64,000 nt of DNA from Bolinopsis microptera (lineage: Eukaryota > Ctenophora > Tentaculata > Lobata > Bolinopsidae): assembly GCF_026151205.1 (NCBI RefSeq), contig NC_087078.1, positions 1,154,175 through 1,218,174 of the forward strand. The letters are read 5' to 3'. Shown here piece after piece: positions 40,008 to 52,839 of this stretch; positions within the stretch are counted from its first letter, which is position 1, and each line of letters opens with the position of its first letter. The position numbers and the translations under genes were made by a program. The notes beneath the pieces are model-generated. The model was not told the origin of the DNA. It saw only the letters and a program-made list of their open reading frames with translations, and did not search any database.

Positions 40008-43000
40008 CTATTACCGAGCACAACTGCATTAGTCGCATATAACTTGCCCGACCCACAGCGGGGTCGGCGGGCCCCTTCGTTACGCCACTGGTGTTATGAT
40101 AGAACTACAAAGCTCAGGAAACAATTATTGTTAATGAAGAATGGCCACTTTTTCTGTTACATAATTTACCCGGGCTACGTAAATCAACAAAATCAGTCAC
40201 ACAACATATCAACTACCGAGAATTACCTGAGGAATAAGTAAAACTAGACGATTAGCACACTAGTAGTAGTAGTACTAGTAGTAGTCACTATCAACCATAT
40301 GCCACATTTTTCACTGCCCATTCACTGTCATGATAGCGCCTGCAGGTGCTGATAAGACATGAGCTCATTTACTTTTCTTTATTTTAAAAACGGTTCAAAC
40401 AGAGCACTATACAGATCACTATACTATCGACTCTGCCCTGCTCACTAATTGTTAATTACCAACACAGGTAGCTTATAAAACAGTGCGTGTGATTATTTTT
40501 CGTATCAAATCAAATTATTTTTCACTATGTTTTTGATAAATAAATCATGATATGCAAGTTTTAATTTTAAATTTTTTGGTTTTTTTATAAAAAATAAACG
40601 ATAAAGGTTACGTCATAATTTTCAGCTCTCATTTTCACTTATATAATATATCAAATAAAATTATATTGTTATGCTTCATATGATTTTGTAAACATTGGCC
40701 GGTGTACCAAAAACCGGTCCCCAAACAAACAAACAAGGAAACCCTGTGCACACAAATCAGTATCTTACAAAATCACAAAATAACCATAAATATCATTTAT
40801 AGATTGAGTAAAGGTATCATCTCAATAAGTCAATAATATCACAATTCAATTTCAAGAACGCAACGTCATCTATCTAAAATACAACACTTTTAACGTTAAA
40901 TTGTAGCCAAAAATTCATTTACACTCTTTTTTAACCCAGCTTTTACTATTAAAGCGGACACAGTGTCACATCCAAAATAAATGACGTCACGATCACTTCA
41001 ATGTGAAAGACTTCACGAAGATGACGGGTGAAGTAAATTTCACTATATAGATTATTGTAAGACGTTAATACTTTCAACACTACTAGATAACAAATAATTT
41101 GAGGAGAAAAGTGAGGGAAAGATGATAGTTTGGCCAGTAATACTTGTATAAGTCGCCAATGCACAATCTAAAGTTTGTGGACCTCAGTTAAGCCTTTCAC
41201 TTGTTAATACATAGCCTAATAAACACCATGCCATAATAATGTGAATTTCCAAGCATCATGGAAGTGACTCCCCAATTCAAATTTATAATATTATCTGCAG
41301 CTTCCGCTGTAATTGTAAAGTTAGGTTACGTCATGAAAACTTCGTGCAGACCTAGTGACGTCATGGCAACCTCATTACGTCATGTGACCCCACGTATCCT
41401 GTTCAGTGTTCACTGCGTGATACCCGTTGTAAAGTTGTAATAAGGTTTTAGTAATGGTCCCAGAGTCCAGACCCAAGTTCCCTCCGTTCTGAAAGAGATA
41501 TAAAGATTTACACCTCTATAACAGAGAACTGTATAAACCAAGAAATAGCTAAATTCGGCCAATGTTAAACTTCGGCCGAAGTTGGTTCACATGTTTGGGA
41601 CAGGGATAGATAGTTCACTATATTTACAATTTTTTTTTAATTTGAAAATTCAATTAATTATTATATATATAAATCAAGCGTTACATTTCAGCCATGCAAA
41701 ATTACAATGACATATTTTGATATACTTATTGATAAATGGTACTGCAATATAAGTTGCCCAATGTTTGGCCGGATGACAACTAACTAAAAGAGAAAAATAA
41801 ACTTGATTACATAATAATTAATTCGGCTGAACCAACACATAGCAAGAGCCACATTAACGTTGGGGCCGTCGAATTGGGTGTGTGAATAATAGGTGTCTTA
41901 GCTGTCATAGCGGGCCCCTTACTATCACAAACACGTAAACCAAATTCAGCCCAAGTCACAGCCTACACTGATTAATAAAGAGTTAAAGAAGACAAGTAGT
42001 TAATTAAGAATCTATATTGAATATTCATGAATGTAAATGCTATTCCAGGTCGGACTAGCTTGTGTCGACGGCAGAATGGCAACAGTTATATGAAAATTTA
42101 TTTATTCTTTAAATTTGAGTTTTAAATTTGAGTTTCACTAATAGTTCATAACAGTTACACTGACTTAAGTTAGAATCCGGCATCTGCAAGTTGGAGAACA
42201 AACTTTATGACTAAAGCAACTCGATAGTAAGATTTAAATCCACGATAAGACCCCGGTAGTAAACTTTTAATCACTCACTAAACCATGGTGTGATTAATTT
42301 GTATTATAGTGGCCCTCATCAGAGCTGCGAACATGAAAGTACATATTATTATATATATATAATATGTATATAATATGTATATATTATGTATTATGTATGG
42401 GTTTGCGTCTATCGTTGTAGTGAAATCTGCACCGAAAATATCACAGCCGTCTACTAGCTTGCTATTCAAGTTAAGTACATGTTGATGCTTAATAAACTGT
42501 ATATAATAAATATAATAAAAACTGCAACACGTCCTGTTGAATCCTCATCATAACTAATTTTGTTTTGGAAAATAATCTGCTGAAAACTTGTTATAAATGT
42601 AATGTATATACATTATACATCCCTGATCCATCCTGATAACTTCAGGGTGTAATTAAAAGACACAATCAGGAAGAGCTACAGAGGGCCCTTCCCCCGTAAA
42701 TTGTAACTTCATCTTTACAACATGACTGTAGTGACGTGATAAAACAAAATTGTGAGTTGAGTATAGTCCCCTCCCCACCAGGCCATAATAACTTCCTTCA
42801 GGCTTTGACAACATGTTGAAGAGAGAGCACTGTTCAGTAATATAACACCGCGCGGCGACCGCAGTGATCTAATGAAATGGCACATTATCTAACCTCGTGA
42901 TATGTAACTCAATAGCCAAAGCACTCTCCAACGGGTCACATGAACTGCACGTGACTCATTAGATCATGGTCTTCCGCAGTTGTAGCTGTAGAATCTACAC

Positions 43001-43555
43001 CCATAATTTTGTTGAGGAGAGTTCGTTGTTACTCAGCTTTAATCCTTTTGATTTCGTATAAGCTTACACTGAACCCGGCCTGATTATTGATTTGTAAACT
43101 TGTTTTAATCGACGCATCTTTGTCGGCGAAACATTTATATAACGTTTTGGCAGGTACATGGAAGTTTTATATTAACGTAAACGTTGTTGCCAAGTTATAA
43201 AACTCATATATATTTTTGGCCTAGTTTGTATAATGTATATAATAGTAGTTTTTATCATGAAATACATATGTAATAAGCGATCAACAACATAATTCAGAAA
43301 GTAAAACCAAGGCTGATTTTAAGCTAGGATTATAATATCTAAACAATAAACGGAAAGCTAAGGGAAGCTATAACAGCCATCATAACTTGTGATATGTTCC
43401 TACTTCAATTTTTGAGTACCGTTGTTTATTGAAAGCAGTATTTTTTCAGTGGCTGAATTAAAGAAAAATTTCAAATACGATTCTGAGAAGAAGACTATTT
43501 CCTAAATCCTTATTGTGAGCTATATCTTGCGAAGGCTCTATCCTACCCGGCCCAA
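40008..43555. other. No gene seen
   Basis: AT-rich DNA with small repeats (AGT near 40,262; TA-rich near 42,335-42,390) and scattered TGACGTCA-like sites near 40,981 and 41,351. CGTTACGCCACTGG at 40,079 matches 12,687. No supported coding region. Confidence 0.4.
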
Positions 43556-44712
43556 GGTTATCAGGTTTGTGGATGTTTTACACAACTAAATTTGTGGATG
43601 TTTTACAGTGTTCACATAACTATATTTTCCTTCCATATTGGTTCTTAATTAGTTAATTAATTGGTTGATTAATTTGAAGGAAATTTAATATATTAGTATC
43701 ATTTAATAATACAACAGCCAGCACGCTATTTTAAAGTTAAAACTATAAGTTTAGAAAACTTACGTGGGGTATATCAGATTTCGGTGAACAGAAGTAGAAG
43801 ATCATAACGACTTATTCAAGAAACTACTTCCTAACTTTAGTCAATCCTGTGAAGACTCTATACTACCAGCTATATTATCAGGTTTGTCAATGTTTTACAG
43901 TGTTCACATAACTTAATTTTCCTTCCATATTGGTTCTTAATTAGTTAATTAATTGGTTGATTAATTTGAAGTATCATTTAATAATACAACAGCCAGCACG
44001 CTATTTTAAAGTTATAACTATAAGTTTAGAAAACTCACGTGAAGTATATCAGATTTCAGTGAACGGAAGTAAAGGGTCATAACGACTTATTCAAGAAACT
44101 ACTTCCTAACTTTTGTCAATCCTGTGAAGACTCTATACTACCAGCTATATTATCAGGTTTGTCAATGTTTTACAGTGTTCACATAATTAAATTTTCCTTC
44201 CATATTGGTTCTTAATTAGTTAATTAATTGGTTGATTAATTTGAAGTATCATTTAATAATACACCAGCCAGCACGCTATTTTAAAGTTAAAACTATAAGT
44301 TTAGAAAACTCACGTGGAGTGTATCAGATTTCAGTGAACAGAAGTAGAAGATCATAACGACTTATTCAAGAAACTACTTCCTAACTTTAGTCAATCCTGT
44401 GAAGACTCTATACTACCAGCTATATTATCAGGTTTGTGAATATTTTACAGTGTTCAGATAACTCAATCTTCCCTCAGTATTCGTTCTTAATTAGTTGTTT
44501 AATTGGTTGATTAATTTGAAGGAAATTTAATAATACAACAGCCAGCACGCTATTTTAAAGTTAAAACTATAAGATTAGAAAACTCACGTGGAGTTTATCA
44601 GATTTCAGTGAACGGAAGTAAAGGGTCATAACGACTTATTCAAGAAACTACTTCCTAACTTTAGTCAATCCTGTGAAGACTCTATACTACCAGCTATATT
44701 ATCAGGTTTGTG
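43556..44712. repeat. Tandem array, unit about 275 bp
   Basis: The landmark TACTACCAGCTATATTATCA recurs at about 43,861, 44,137, 44,411 and 44,685, giving periods of 276, 274 and 274. The first copy is more diverged. Part of another unit appears after the LINE fragment at 46,045-46,135. Confidence 0.92.
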
Positions 44713-45497
44713 CTTACCCTGAAGCTGTACTAACTATAGACAACTTTCCAATCAAAAAGGTTTCATCCGCAAAATTTCTGGGTGTTATAATTAAAGAGAA
44801 CCTATCATGGGAAGATCACATTAAAGCTCTTAAGCGAACTCTAAATCATTCCACATCCACTTTATGTAGACTTCGCTGCTCCCTTCCAGAATTTCTACAT
44901 CAACAACTATACTATACTTTGTTTGAATCCCATCTTTCCTACTGTATATCTGTATGGGGTGGGGCAGCTAAGCAACGTATAAGCTCAATATTTACTGCTC
45001 AGAAGTACTGTCACAGAGTACTATTTGGTGATAGGCTGGCGTACCTTGATAAGTTTAAGACTTGTGCACGTACTAGGCCTATAGGACACCAGAAACTTGA
45101 CCAAAAATTTTTCATAAAAGAACACACCAAACCGATATTCAAGCATAATAATATTCTAGCTATACAAAATCTCTATACATACCACAGTTACCTCGAGCTC
45201 TACAAGATAATGAAATTCCGTGCTCCAATATCCCTATATGAAGGTTACACATGTTCGTCGAGGAAACCCTGCCTTCTAATCTGTCAGGTAGACCCACCTG
45301 ACAACCACAACACTAGGTCAACCAAAATTTTTAACATTTTAACCCCAAAGTTCAGAATGACTGACTTTACTACTAGTGTAATGTGCTTGCGAGGAAAACT
45401 TAAACGTGCGCTATTAGCCAATCAGCATAACCACGCCCTGCTTGATTGGACCGTAAAAGATTTTGACTGCACAAATATTATTTTCCAAACATTATAA
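44713..45497 (+). pseudogene. LINE RT C-terminal fragment
   Basis: An intact reading frame of about 260 codons: KFLGVIIKENLSWEDHI, LYYTLFESHLSYCISVWGG, YLDKFKTCARTRPIGHQKL and a KIFNIL-containing tail. This is the region following the RT palm in a cnidarian-style LINE. The upstream Met at 44,673 belongs to the satellite, so the ORF there is a chimera. Palm and endonuclease are missing. It is probably a recent insertion because the frame is unbroken. Confidence 0.85.
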
Positions 45498-46044
45498 CTG
45501 GCTGGTCACACACATCTCAATTAAATTCCCCTAGGCTACTGTTTTCCAAGTCTTGTCCTGTGAATAAAGAATGTGTGAGAAAGTATTAATAAAATAAATG
45601 TATATTTTTTGAATTTTCTAAATCTAATCTGAGAATGAAGTATAAAGAAATTTTTAATTAGCACTGTATAGTTTAAGATATTTATAGCTTATTATAACCA
45701 TTGATACAAAGGCCATAATCCTTTCGCCAGCTCTTTAATATCCACCTTGAAGCTACATTTTATAGTCCTTGACTTCACAAAATAAACTAAAGCATGTTTT
45801 AGTGTAGGCTTTTATGTCACAAACAGACTGCAACCTATAGTATCAACTATAAACAGAACCCCTAATGTCTACTAAAAAATTTCTTCTAGTCCTAATATGA
45901 GCCTTGTCTCTAAAACCTAACTGAACTAGCGTTCGGTGTGTGCAAAAGCTTTCAGGCACGCGCATTCCTTGCCCCGTTAGTTACCTGTCCTTCCAAAACC
46001 AAACTAGCAGTCAAGGACAAAAAGTCATACACCAAATGGGCATT
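44713..46044 (+). mobile_element. 5'-truncated LINE inserted in the 275-bp array
   Basis: Array sequence breaks after ATCAGGTTTGTG and resumes at AATATTTTACAGTGTTCAG, exactly adjoining in intact units. The 1,332 bp between is a LINE 3' end. No poly(A) tail or obvious target duplication is visible. Confidence 0.8.
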
Positions 46045-46135
46045 AATATTTTACAGTGTTCAGATAACTCAATCTTCCCTCAGTATTCGTTCTTAATTAG
46101 TTGTTTAATTGGTTGATTAATTTGAAGGAAATTTA
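46045..46135. repeat. Remainder of the 275-bp array
   Basis: Continues the unit interrupted at 44,712 and ends at GAAGGAAATTTAATA, where a different minisatellite starts. Confidence 0.85.
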
Positions 46136-46139
46136 ATAT

Positions 46140-46395
46140 AATATAGAGGCCTCTGTATAGAGGCCGTTTAATAGAGACCGTATGGTGGCCGTATCGAGGG
46201 CCGAGGCCATATAGTAGCTGTATCGTGGCTGTATAGAGGTCATTTAATAGAGACCGTATGGTGGCCGTATCGAGGCCTTATATGTGGCTGTATCGTGGCT
46301 GTATAAAGGCCGTTTAATAGAGACCGTATGGTCAATGGTGGCCGTATCAAGGCCATATAGTAGCTGTATCGTTGCCGTATTGTGGCTGTATAGAG
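46140..46395. repeat. GGCCGTAT-type minisatellite (clean part)
   Basis: Short units around GTATGGTGGCCGTATC, AAGGCCATATAGTAGCTG and TTTAATAGAGACC, arranged in higher-order groups. The same words recur in corrupted form from about 46,990 to 48,560. Confidence 0.85.
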
Positions 46396-46989
46396 TGTAA
46401 GGGAAGGTTGCCCCTTTTTAAAAACACTGCCCGGGGTTCGGGTTTTTTTAGCCCCCCGGGGCGTCCCCTTTGGGCCAAACCACTCAAGGGGAACTTGGGG
46501 GGGGGAAATTTAACTTTGCTTTAGTAAACTTTGGTTTTTGTCAAAAAAAGACTTGAAAAGTTCAAAAATTAATAATAGTAATAAAAAAAAATTTAAAGGA
46601 ACGTTTACCTTTATCAAAAGGAAAAGATGAAAAAAACGTCCCAAAATTGTAAGTTCCCCGTCGGAAACCCCTCCTGGAAAACCCCGTTCAAAAAAACCCA
46701 CGGGCAGGGAGTCACCCGAGCAGTTTGCAAAAGGCCTTTGGGCTCTGTTTTGGACAAATGACAACACCAAAAAGCCCTTAAAAAGAACTGACTCATTTTA
46801 TCCAAAACCACCCCTCTGTGTGCCCTAAGTTATACACTTCCCGTTTGGAGGGGGCGTATTTTACTTTACAATGGTTTTTAACTTTAAACTCAGGCTTATT
46901 TGTAGCAACAGCACATAAAGGGGCCCCCCAAAAAATAGGGTTTCAGCTCCCCCTGGGAAGGCCAAAATAAATTAAGAATAAATAATAAG

Positions 46990-48560
46990 TTGCTTTAACA
47001 AAGATACACTACAAAGGGGGCCCTTTAATTGAGACCGTTTGGTGGCGATCAAGGGGCCCCTTTTTAGCGGCCCGTACGTGGCCCCGTTTTTGAAACCGTT
47101 TTTTGAACCGTTTTGGGGGGCCGGGTTTTTAAGGGTTATTGGGGCTGGAAAAGGGGAAAATTTCCAGTTTTTGACCCGTTTTTGGTGGCCCGTTCAAAGG
47201 CCGGGTTTTTGGTTTTTCGGGACCCCATCGTGGCTGTAAAGAAGCCCCGGTTTTTAAAAAAAACCCTTGGTGGCCGTATCGGGGCCCTTTAAATGGCCCT
47301 TTGGGGCCCCGGAAAATTTGGGAAATTTAATAAGGGCCGTATGGGGCTTTTATCAAGGCCGGTTTGCGGGGGTAAACGTGAAACCCTACCCGGGCCCGTA
47401 TAAAGCCGTTTAATTTAAAACCGGATGGGGCCTTTTCAAAGGGGCCCCCTAGGGCCGGGGGAGAACCTTTTAAAAAGGGCCGGTTTTGGTGGGCCTATCG
47501 GGCCGTTTAAGGGGGGTCGTGGGGTTTTTTTATTCAATAGAGGGCCGTTTTTGGTGGCTGATCAAGGGCCCTTGCGGGTTTAAACGTGACCGTTCGTGGC
47601 GATAAAAAACCCTTTAATAGAACCGTATGGTGGCCGTATTAAGGGCCTATAGTAGCGTATCGGGGGCCCGTATAGTTTCGGGTTTAAAAAGAACCCAAAG
47701 GTGGCGTTTTAAGGGCCCTATGTGGCTTTTTATCGTGGCCCGTATTTAAAGGGAAATTTTTAGAGACGTTTTGGGGGGGCCCTATCAAGGCCCCTATAGG
47801 GCCCGAAAAGGGTTCTAGGCCGTTTTTTAATGGGGCTTACAAGGCCGGGTTGGCCCGGGTGTTTTGGACGTACGGTGGCGGTTGGGCCGGCTTGGGTCCC
47901 ATTGGGCCCGTTTCCCGGCGTTTTGGGGGTTCGGGGCCGTATCCCCGGTAATTGGGCCTTTTTTTAAAACCCCCTTGGTGGGCCTTTCCAAAGGAAATAT
48001 TGGGGCGTTCCCGGGGCCTTTTCCCGGCTGTTTTATTTTAGGGGTTTGGATGGCCGAACGGCCTTAAATGGGGTGTAAAAAAGGTAATCAATAGAGCCGG
48101 GTTGGGGGCTTTACAAGGGCCCTTGGGGGTGTTGTGACCGGGTTTGTGGTGTAAAAGCCGTTCAAAAAACCGGGTTTGGGCGTTTAAGGATTTTGTGGCG
48201 TTCGGGGCCGTAAACCCCGGCGGGAAAAGGTCAAAAAAATAGGCCCATGGTGGCCGTCAAAGGGCGTTTTTAAGGGCTGTAACCCTGGCCGTATCCCGGC
48301 GTTTAAAGGTTCCCCCCCCTTTTAAATAAAGACCGTTTGTGGCCTTTTCAGGACGTTTTGTGGCTTTAATCGTGGGGTGTAAGAAGCCTTCAAAAAGAGC
48401 CGGATGGTGGCCCATCAAGGCTTAGGGCTTTGGGCCGTAACCTGGCTGTTAGGGTCCCTTAATTGAGACCGTATTGGGGGGGGGCCGTATCAAGGCCGTT
48501 TTGTGGGGGTATGTGGGCGTATTTTGGCGTATAAGGCTGTAATCTGGTTTGAGGGCCCAA
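46990..48560. repeat. Minisatellite continued, error-laden
   Basis: Words like GGTGGCCGTAT, TTTAATAGAGACC and ATCAAGGCC persist among indels and stretched homopolymers, so this is the same array as 46,140-46,395. Between them (46,396-46,990) is unrelated noisy sequence. Confidence 0.8.
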
Positions 48561-48879
48561 AATTTTTTCTCCCCTTTTCCCCCGCAAAACTCTTTGAAAC
48601 GTTTTCAGCTAAATTTTTAAAATTTTCCCTAAATTTAAGCGCCTTTATTAAATTTAAGTAAAGTTAAGAAAAATTTTCAAAGGGGTTTTCAGGACAAAGA
48701 GGGGTCAAATCCCCTCACCCAAATCAATTAATTTCGAATTTTAACATCCCCCTCAAAACCCGGGGAAAAAAATAAAAAATATTTTTTGTTTTAAAAATTT
48801 TTATGAATTTTTAAGGGGGACCCGGGGGATAGAAAAAAGGGGGGAGCCAATTAAAATATGAATTTTTAAAATTTTTCCG

Positions 48880-51690
48880 GGGCAAAAAAATTTTCAGATC
48901 AAAAAAACGCTTCTAGGTAATTTTTTGATATAAAAATGAAATAACAACCTTTAAATACTGAAATTTGGTTTTTAAACCGGTTTAAAAAGACAAGGACCGG
49001 AAACAAGGAAGTTTGGGTAAGGGCAAAAAAATTTTTGGCTTCCCCCCCAACCTTTGGCAAAAAAAAATTTTAAAAAAGTGTAAAAAATTAAAAAAACCAT
49101 ACAATTTTAAAAGCAAATTAAAAATTCCCCACACGGGAAAACGGGTTTCATTTAAAAGGAAAAATACAATTTCTTTTAAAAAAATTTGGTTTTTCACCTT
49201 TTACACTCGCCAATTTTTTAAATCACGGGAAAAGCCCGGGTCGTGTGCCCCCCCCCCCCCCCCCCCCCAAAAAATTTTTTTTATTTTTTTGAAAAAAATT
49301 TTTTAAAAAGGGAAAACCTTTCTTCTCGCCCCCTCCCTTTTTTGTTTTTGATACTAGGTTTTAAAAAAATTAATTTTAAGGGAAATTCTTTACTTTGCGT
49401 TTTAAAGGTGTATAAAAGTTAATTTCTAAAAAAATCGAAAGGGAAAAAAATGGTTTTTATGTTACGGAAACTCCGGGAAAAATGGGGCCCCAAAGCCTTA
49501 TCCGGGAAAGGGTTTAAAAACCCGGGGACGTCTTCGAACTCGAAAATTCCCATCGTGTGGGTTCTATCGTTTCCCCCCCATATATCCCCTTACATAATTT
49601 ACACGTTAAATTTTATATAACACCTTTTTGGGGTTTGCGTCGTTTTTTTGTTGTGATGAGTGGACAAAATGAAAACATTTGGTATGGGCCCGGGGGGGTG
49701 GTTTTTTCGTGTGGTGTGATTAACATAAGATCACTGAGAAATTTCTTACCTTTGGGGTGAATAGATATTTGCCGGTAAGTTTGTGAGGGGGGCAAATTTT
49801 AGTTTTCTTTTTTTGGAAAATGGCCCCGTTGATGATTGGGTTTGAGGGGCATGTTTCGTGGTCGGACTTGTAAGTTTATGATGAAGGGTTTTGACGGTTG
49901 TAGGTGGAGAAAGGGTAAGTCGTCTGTTTTTTTTACTCGGGGGTCTTGGTAACCCTTTGTTGACCAAAAGTTTGTCAACTTCTTCCCTTTCCCTTTTTAA
50001 AACTCTGGGGTTGTGGCAAAAAGCACCGTTTTGTAGAAGTTCTTGATGGTTTCCCACTTTTGTTTTCCCCCCTTGTGGGGCTGTTGGCGTGCATGGGTTT
50101 TTTCTTTTTCTGGGTTCTTTCTGTTTAAAATTTTTGGGGGTATGTTCCCTGGGTTCCCTCGATCTTTATCTGGGTGTCGAAAGGGAAAGGGGTTAAATCC
50201 CGGCTTTCCGGTAGTCAATTTCCCATTTGGGGCAACTGGGCCCGGGTCCCGTTTGAGATGGGGCTCCACTATCCCCACCCCAAAAAAGAAGCTTTTGAGG
50301 GAAATGGGGTCCCTCTCAACGGGGCCAGCCAGTTTCTCAATGGGAAATTGGCTACCGGAAAAAACCGTCAGGTTTTCACCCCATTTCCCCGACACCCAGA
50401 AAAGATCGACGAAAAGGAACCCCTACACCCCAAATTCTACAAAAAAAGAAGCAAAAAAGAAAATCACACTGCCGCCAACACCACCAAATGAGGGAACAAA
50501 GTACAAAAACCTCAAGAACTTCAAAAAAACGCTGCTTTTTGTCCCTCAACACCAAAAGTATAAAGAAGAGTCCAAAAAGATATTTGAAAAACTTTTTGGT
50601 TCAACAAAATTTCCAAACCCACGACGTATAACCCCAAAAAAGGAAAGACTTCCCCCCTCCCCCCTCCCACCCCGTCATAACCCTTCATCATCAAAATCAA
50701 GGGTTTCCCCACCACGTAAAAATGGCATCTACCTTCATCAACGACCATTTTTCCAAAGGGGGAAAACCCCTCAATTTGCCTCCCCCAAAACAACTTAAAC
50801 CGGGCAAATTTTTATTCACACCAGGTTTAAAAAACCTCAGAGATCCCAATTTTCTTTAAAGCCCCCACGACAAACCACACTGCCCCAACAAACCGTATCA
50901 TTGTCCCCCTCATCACAAAAAAAATTTACGACTGCAAACCCAAAATGTTCATATACAAAGTACGTGGAAATTATGTCCCGATATATATGGGGGAACCCAG
51001 TAGAAAGCACCCGATGGATTTTCAGAGCATCGGGCAGTCCCAAAAGGCCTTTAACCCCATCCTGATAAAGCTTTGGCCCGCTCAAATTTTTCAGAGTTTC
51101 ACGATAACATAGAACCAAAATATTTTCCCTTTGGGTATTTTAGAAATTAACTTTTTGCCCCCCATTAAACGCAAAGTGACAAAACTTTTCCCCCATTTTT
51201 TATTTAAACCTAAGGGAACAATAAAAAAGAAGAGTTTCGAGAAGCTTAAGGGTTTTTTTTTAAACATATTTAAAGCAAATTTAAACAAAAAAGGGACCAC
51301 CCCCGGCCCGTTCATTTGATATTATGTACTTGGCCCAGTTTTAAAGTGTTTACATCACTATTTTCAATGTAATGTATTAAAACCCTTTGATGGAACCCGT
51401 TTTCCCGTGGTTAATTTTAAATTTTTGCTTTTAACTATATAAAAGCTTTTTTTAATAAAAATTTTTAACAAAATTTTGCCGAAGTTTGCGTTGCGCCGAA
51501 AATTTTTCCCTTTTCCCCCCTAACTTCCTTTTTCACTTTTCCCTTTTCTCTTTTTAAAAAGGATTAATTTTCCAGTATCCGTATTTTCAATCCTTTAGAC
51601 TAAAAACCCGCGAACACTCCGTTTTTTTTGGAAAAAAACTACATGGGGAAAGTGCCAACATTTTTGGGGGAAAAAAAATTTTTCAAACAA
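48880..51690. repeat. Large palindrome with noisy arms
   Basis: The reverse complement of about 48,900-50,280 aligns to 50,290-51,650. Matching landmarks: GGGAAATTG-CTACCGG (50,210 and 50,341), AAGAACTTC near 50,035/50,515, CTCATCAC near 49,655/50,910, and ACCCGTTTTCCCGTG near 49,140/51,400. Arms differ mainly in homopolymer length and small indels. It is probably a fold-back read artefact. Confidence 0.8.
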
Positions 51691-52839
51691 CTTAATAGCA
51701 AATTTCAAAGGGGCAAAACAAAACATGATACAGATTTTATACTTTTTTGGAAAACACTGCTTGATAAATTAAATAATAGGAAAAAAAACCCCCCTCCTAA
51801 TTTCAAAAAAGTACTTAACCCTTTTGGGAGTACTTTTAAATTTTAAAAAAAGGGTCCCTTAATAATTACCTAAGGCCCCTGTCTTTGAGTTTGAGGATTT
51901 TGGTAAACCCCCCCAAAAAAAGGTTTTTTTTGATAGTGGGTTAAATTTTTAAACTATTAACCCATTAGGGGCCCCCGGGGGTTTTTTGAAAACCCCTTTT
52001 CAGACGAAAAAACCAAAATTTCTAAACGTATAAAAGAAACTATACTACATACCTTTAAAATTTTTGGGGTTCAATTTTATGTAGCCCAAAAAAATTTTGA
52101 GCATTGCTATAGATTTTGTTTTTGGGGGTTTTGAATTTGGGGGTTTTGTTTAAAAAGGTTGGGGTTTTGAAAAAACACCCTTATTCCCTAATGGGGGAAC
52201 TTTCACGTTTTGAAGTTTTTGAAAATTTAAACCAGTAACCATTCCCCCCCATATGCACCGGTCAAAAAGAAATCTATTGTTTGTTAGGCACTAAAAGTTT
52301 CAAATGTCACTTTTTTGTGAATTATTTTTCGGGAAAATTTTTCTTTTTATCATCCTTTGGGGGTTTAAATATAGTAAAATTAAAACATCTAAAAATTAAA
52401 GATTCCAAAAATTTTGGGTTTTAAAAGGGCCCCCGGAATTTTGAAAAGGGTTTTCAAAAGGGAAATTTTTGGGAAATTTGTCCATTTTTACCCCAACCTT
52501 TTATTTTAAAGGGGGGGTGTCCAAAAAAACCCTTTTTAACTCATTTTTTGAAGTTGCTCTAAACCAAATCATGCCCTAAAAATTTTTTTGGCCCCAATAG
52601 CAATAGGCCCATTGGTTTTTGGGAAAAGAGGAAAATTTTGTCACCTTTTTAAGAAAATTTAAAGGGGCGAAAATTTTTTACGAAATTTTGGTTTGAAGGG
52701 AAAAATTTTTATATGACCAAAGTAGGAAAGCCCAAATTAAGGGGAGTTGATGTTTTAAAATTTCACAAAAATTTTTACAAATTTGTAAATGATAAAAAAC
52801 AATGGGTATAAAAAATAGCCTTTATAATTTAAAATCTTT

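Noticed and set aside
41258-41440. 60-codon ORF
   Set aside because: No recognisable features, in an AT-rich gene-empty stretch; expected by chance.
50043-50798. 251-codon ORF
   Set aside because: Lies across the centre of the noisy palindrome, with its second half mirrored on the other strand; composition is Lys/Pro noise.
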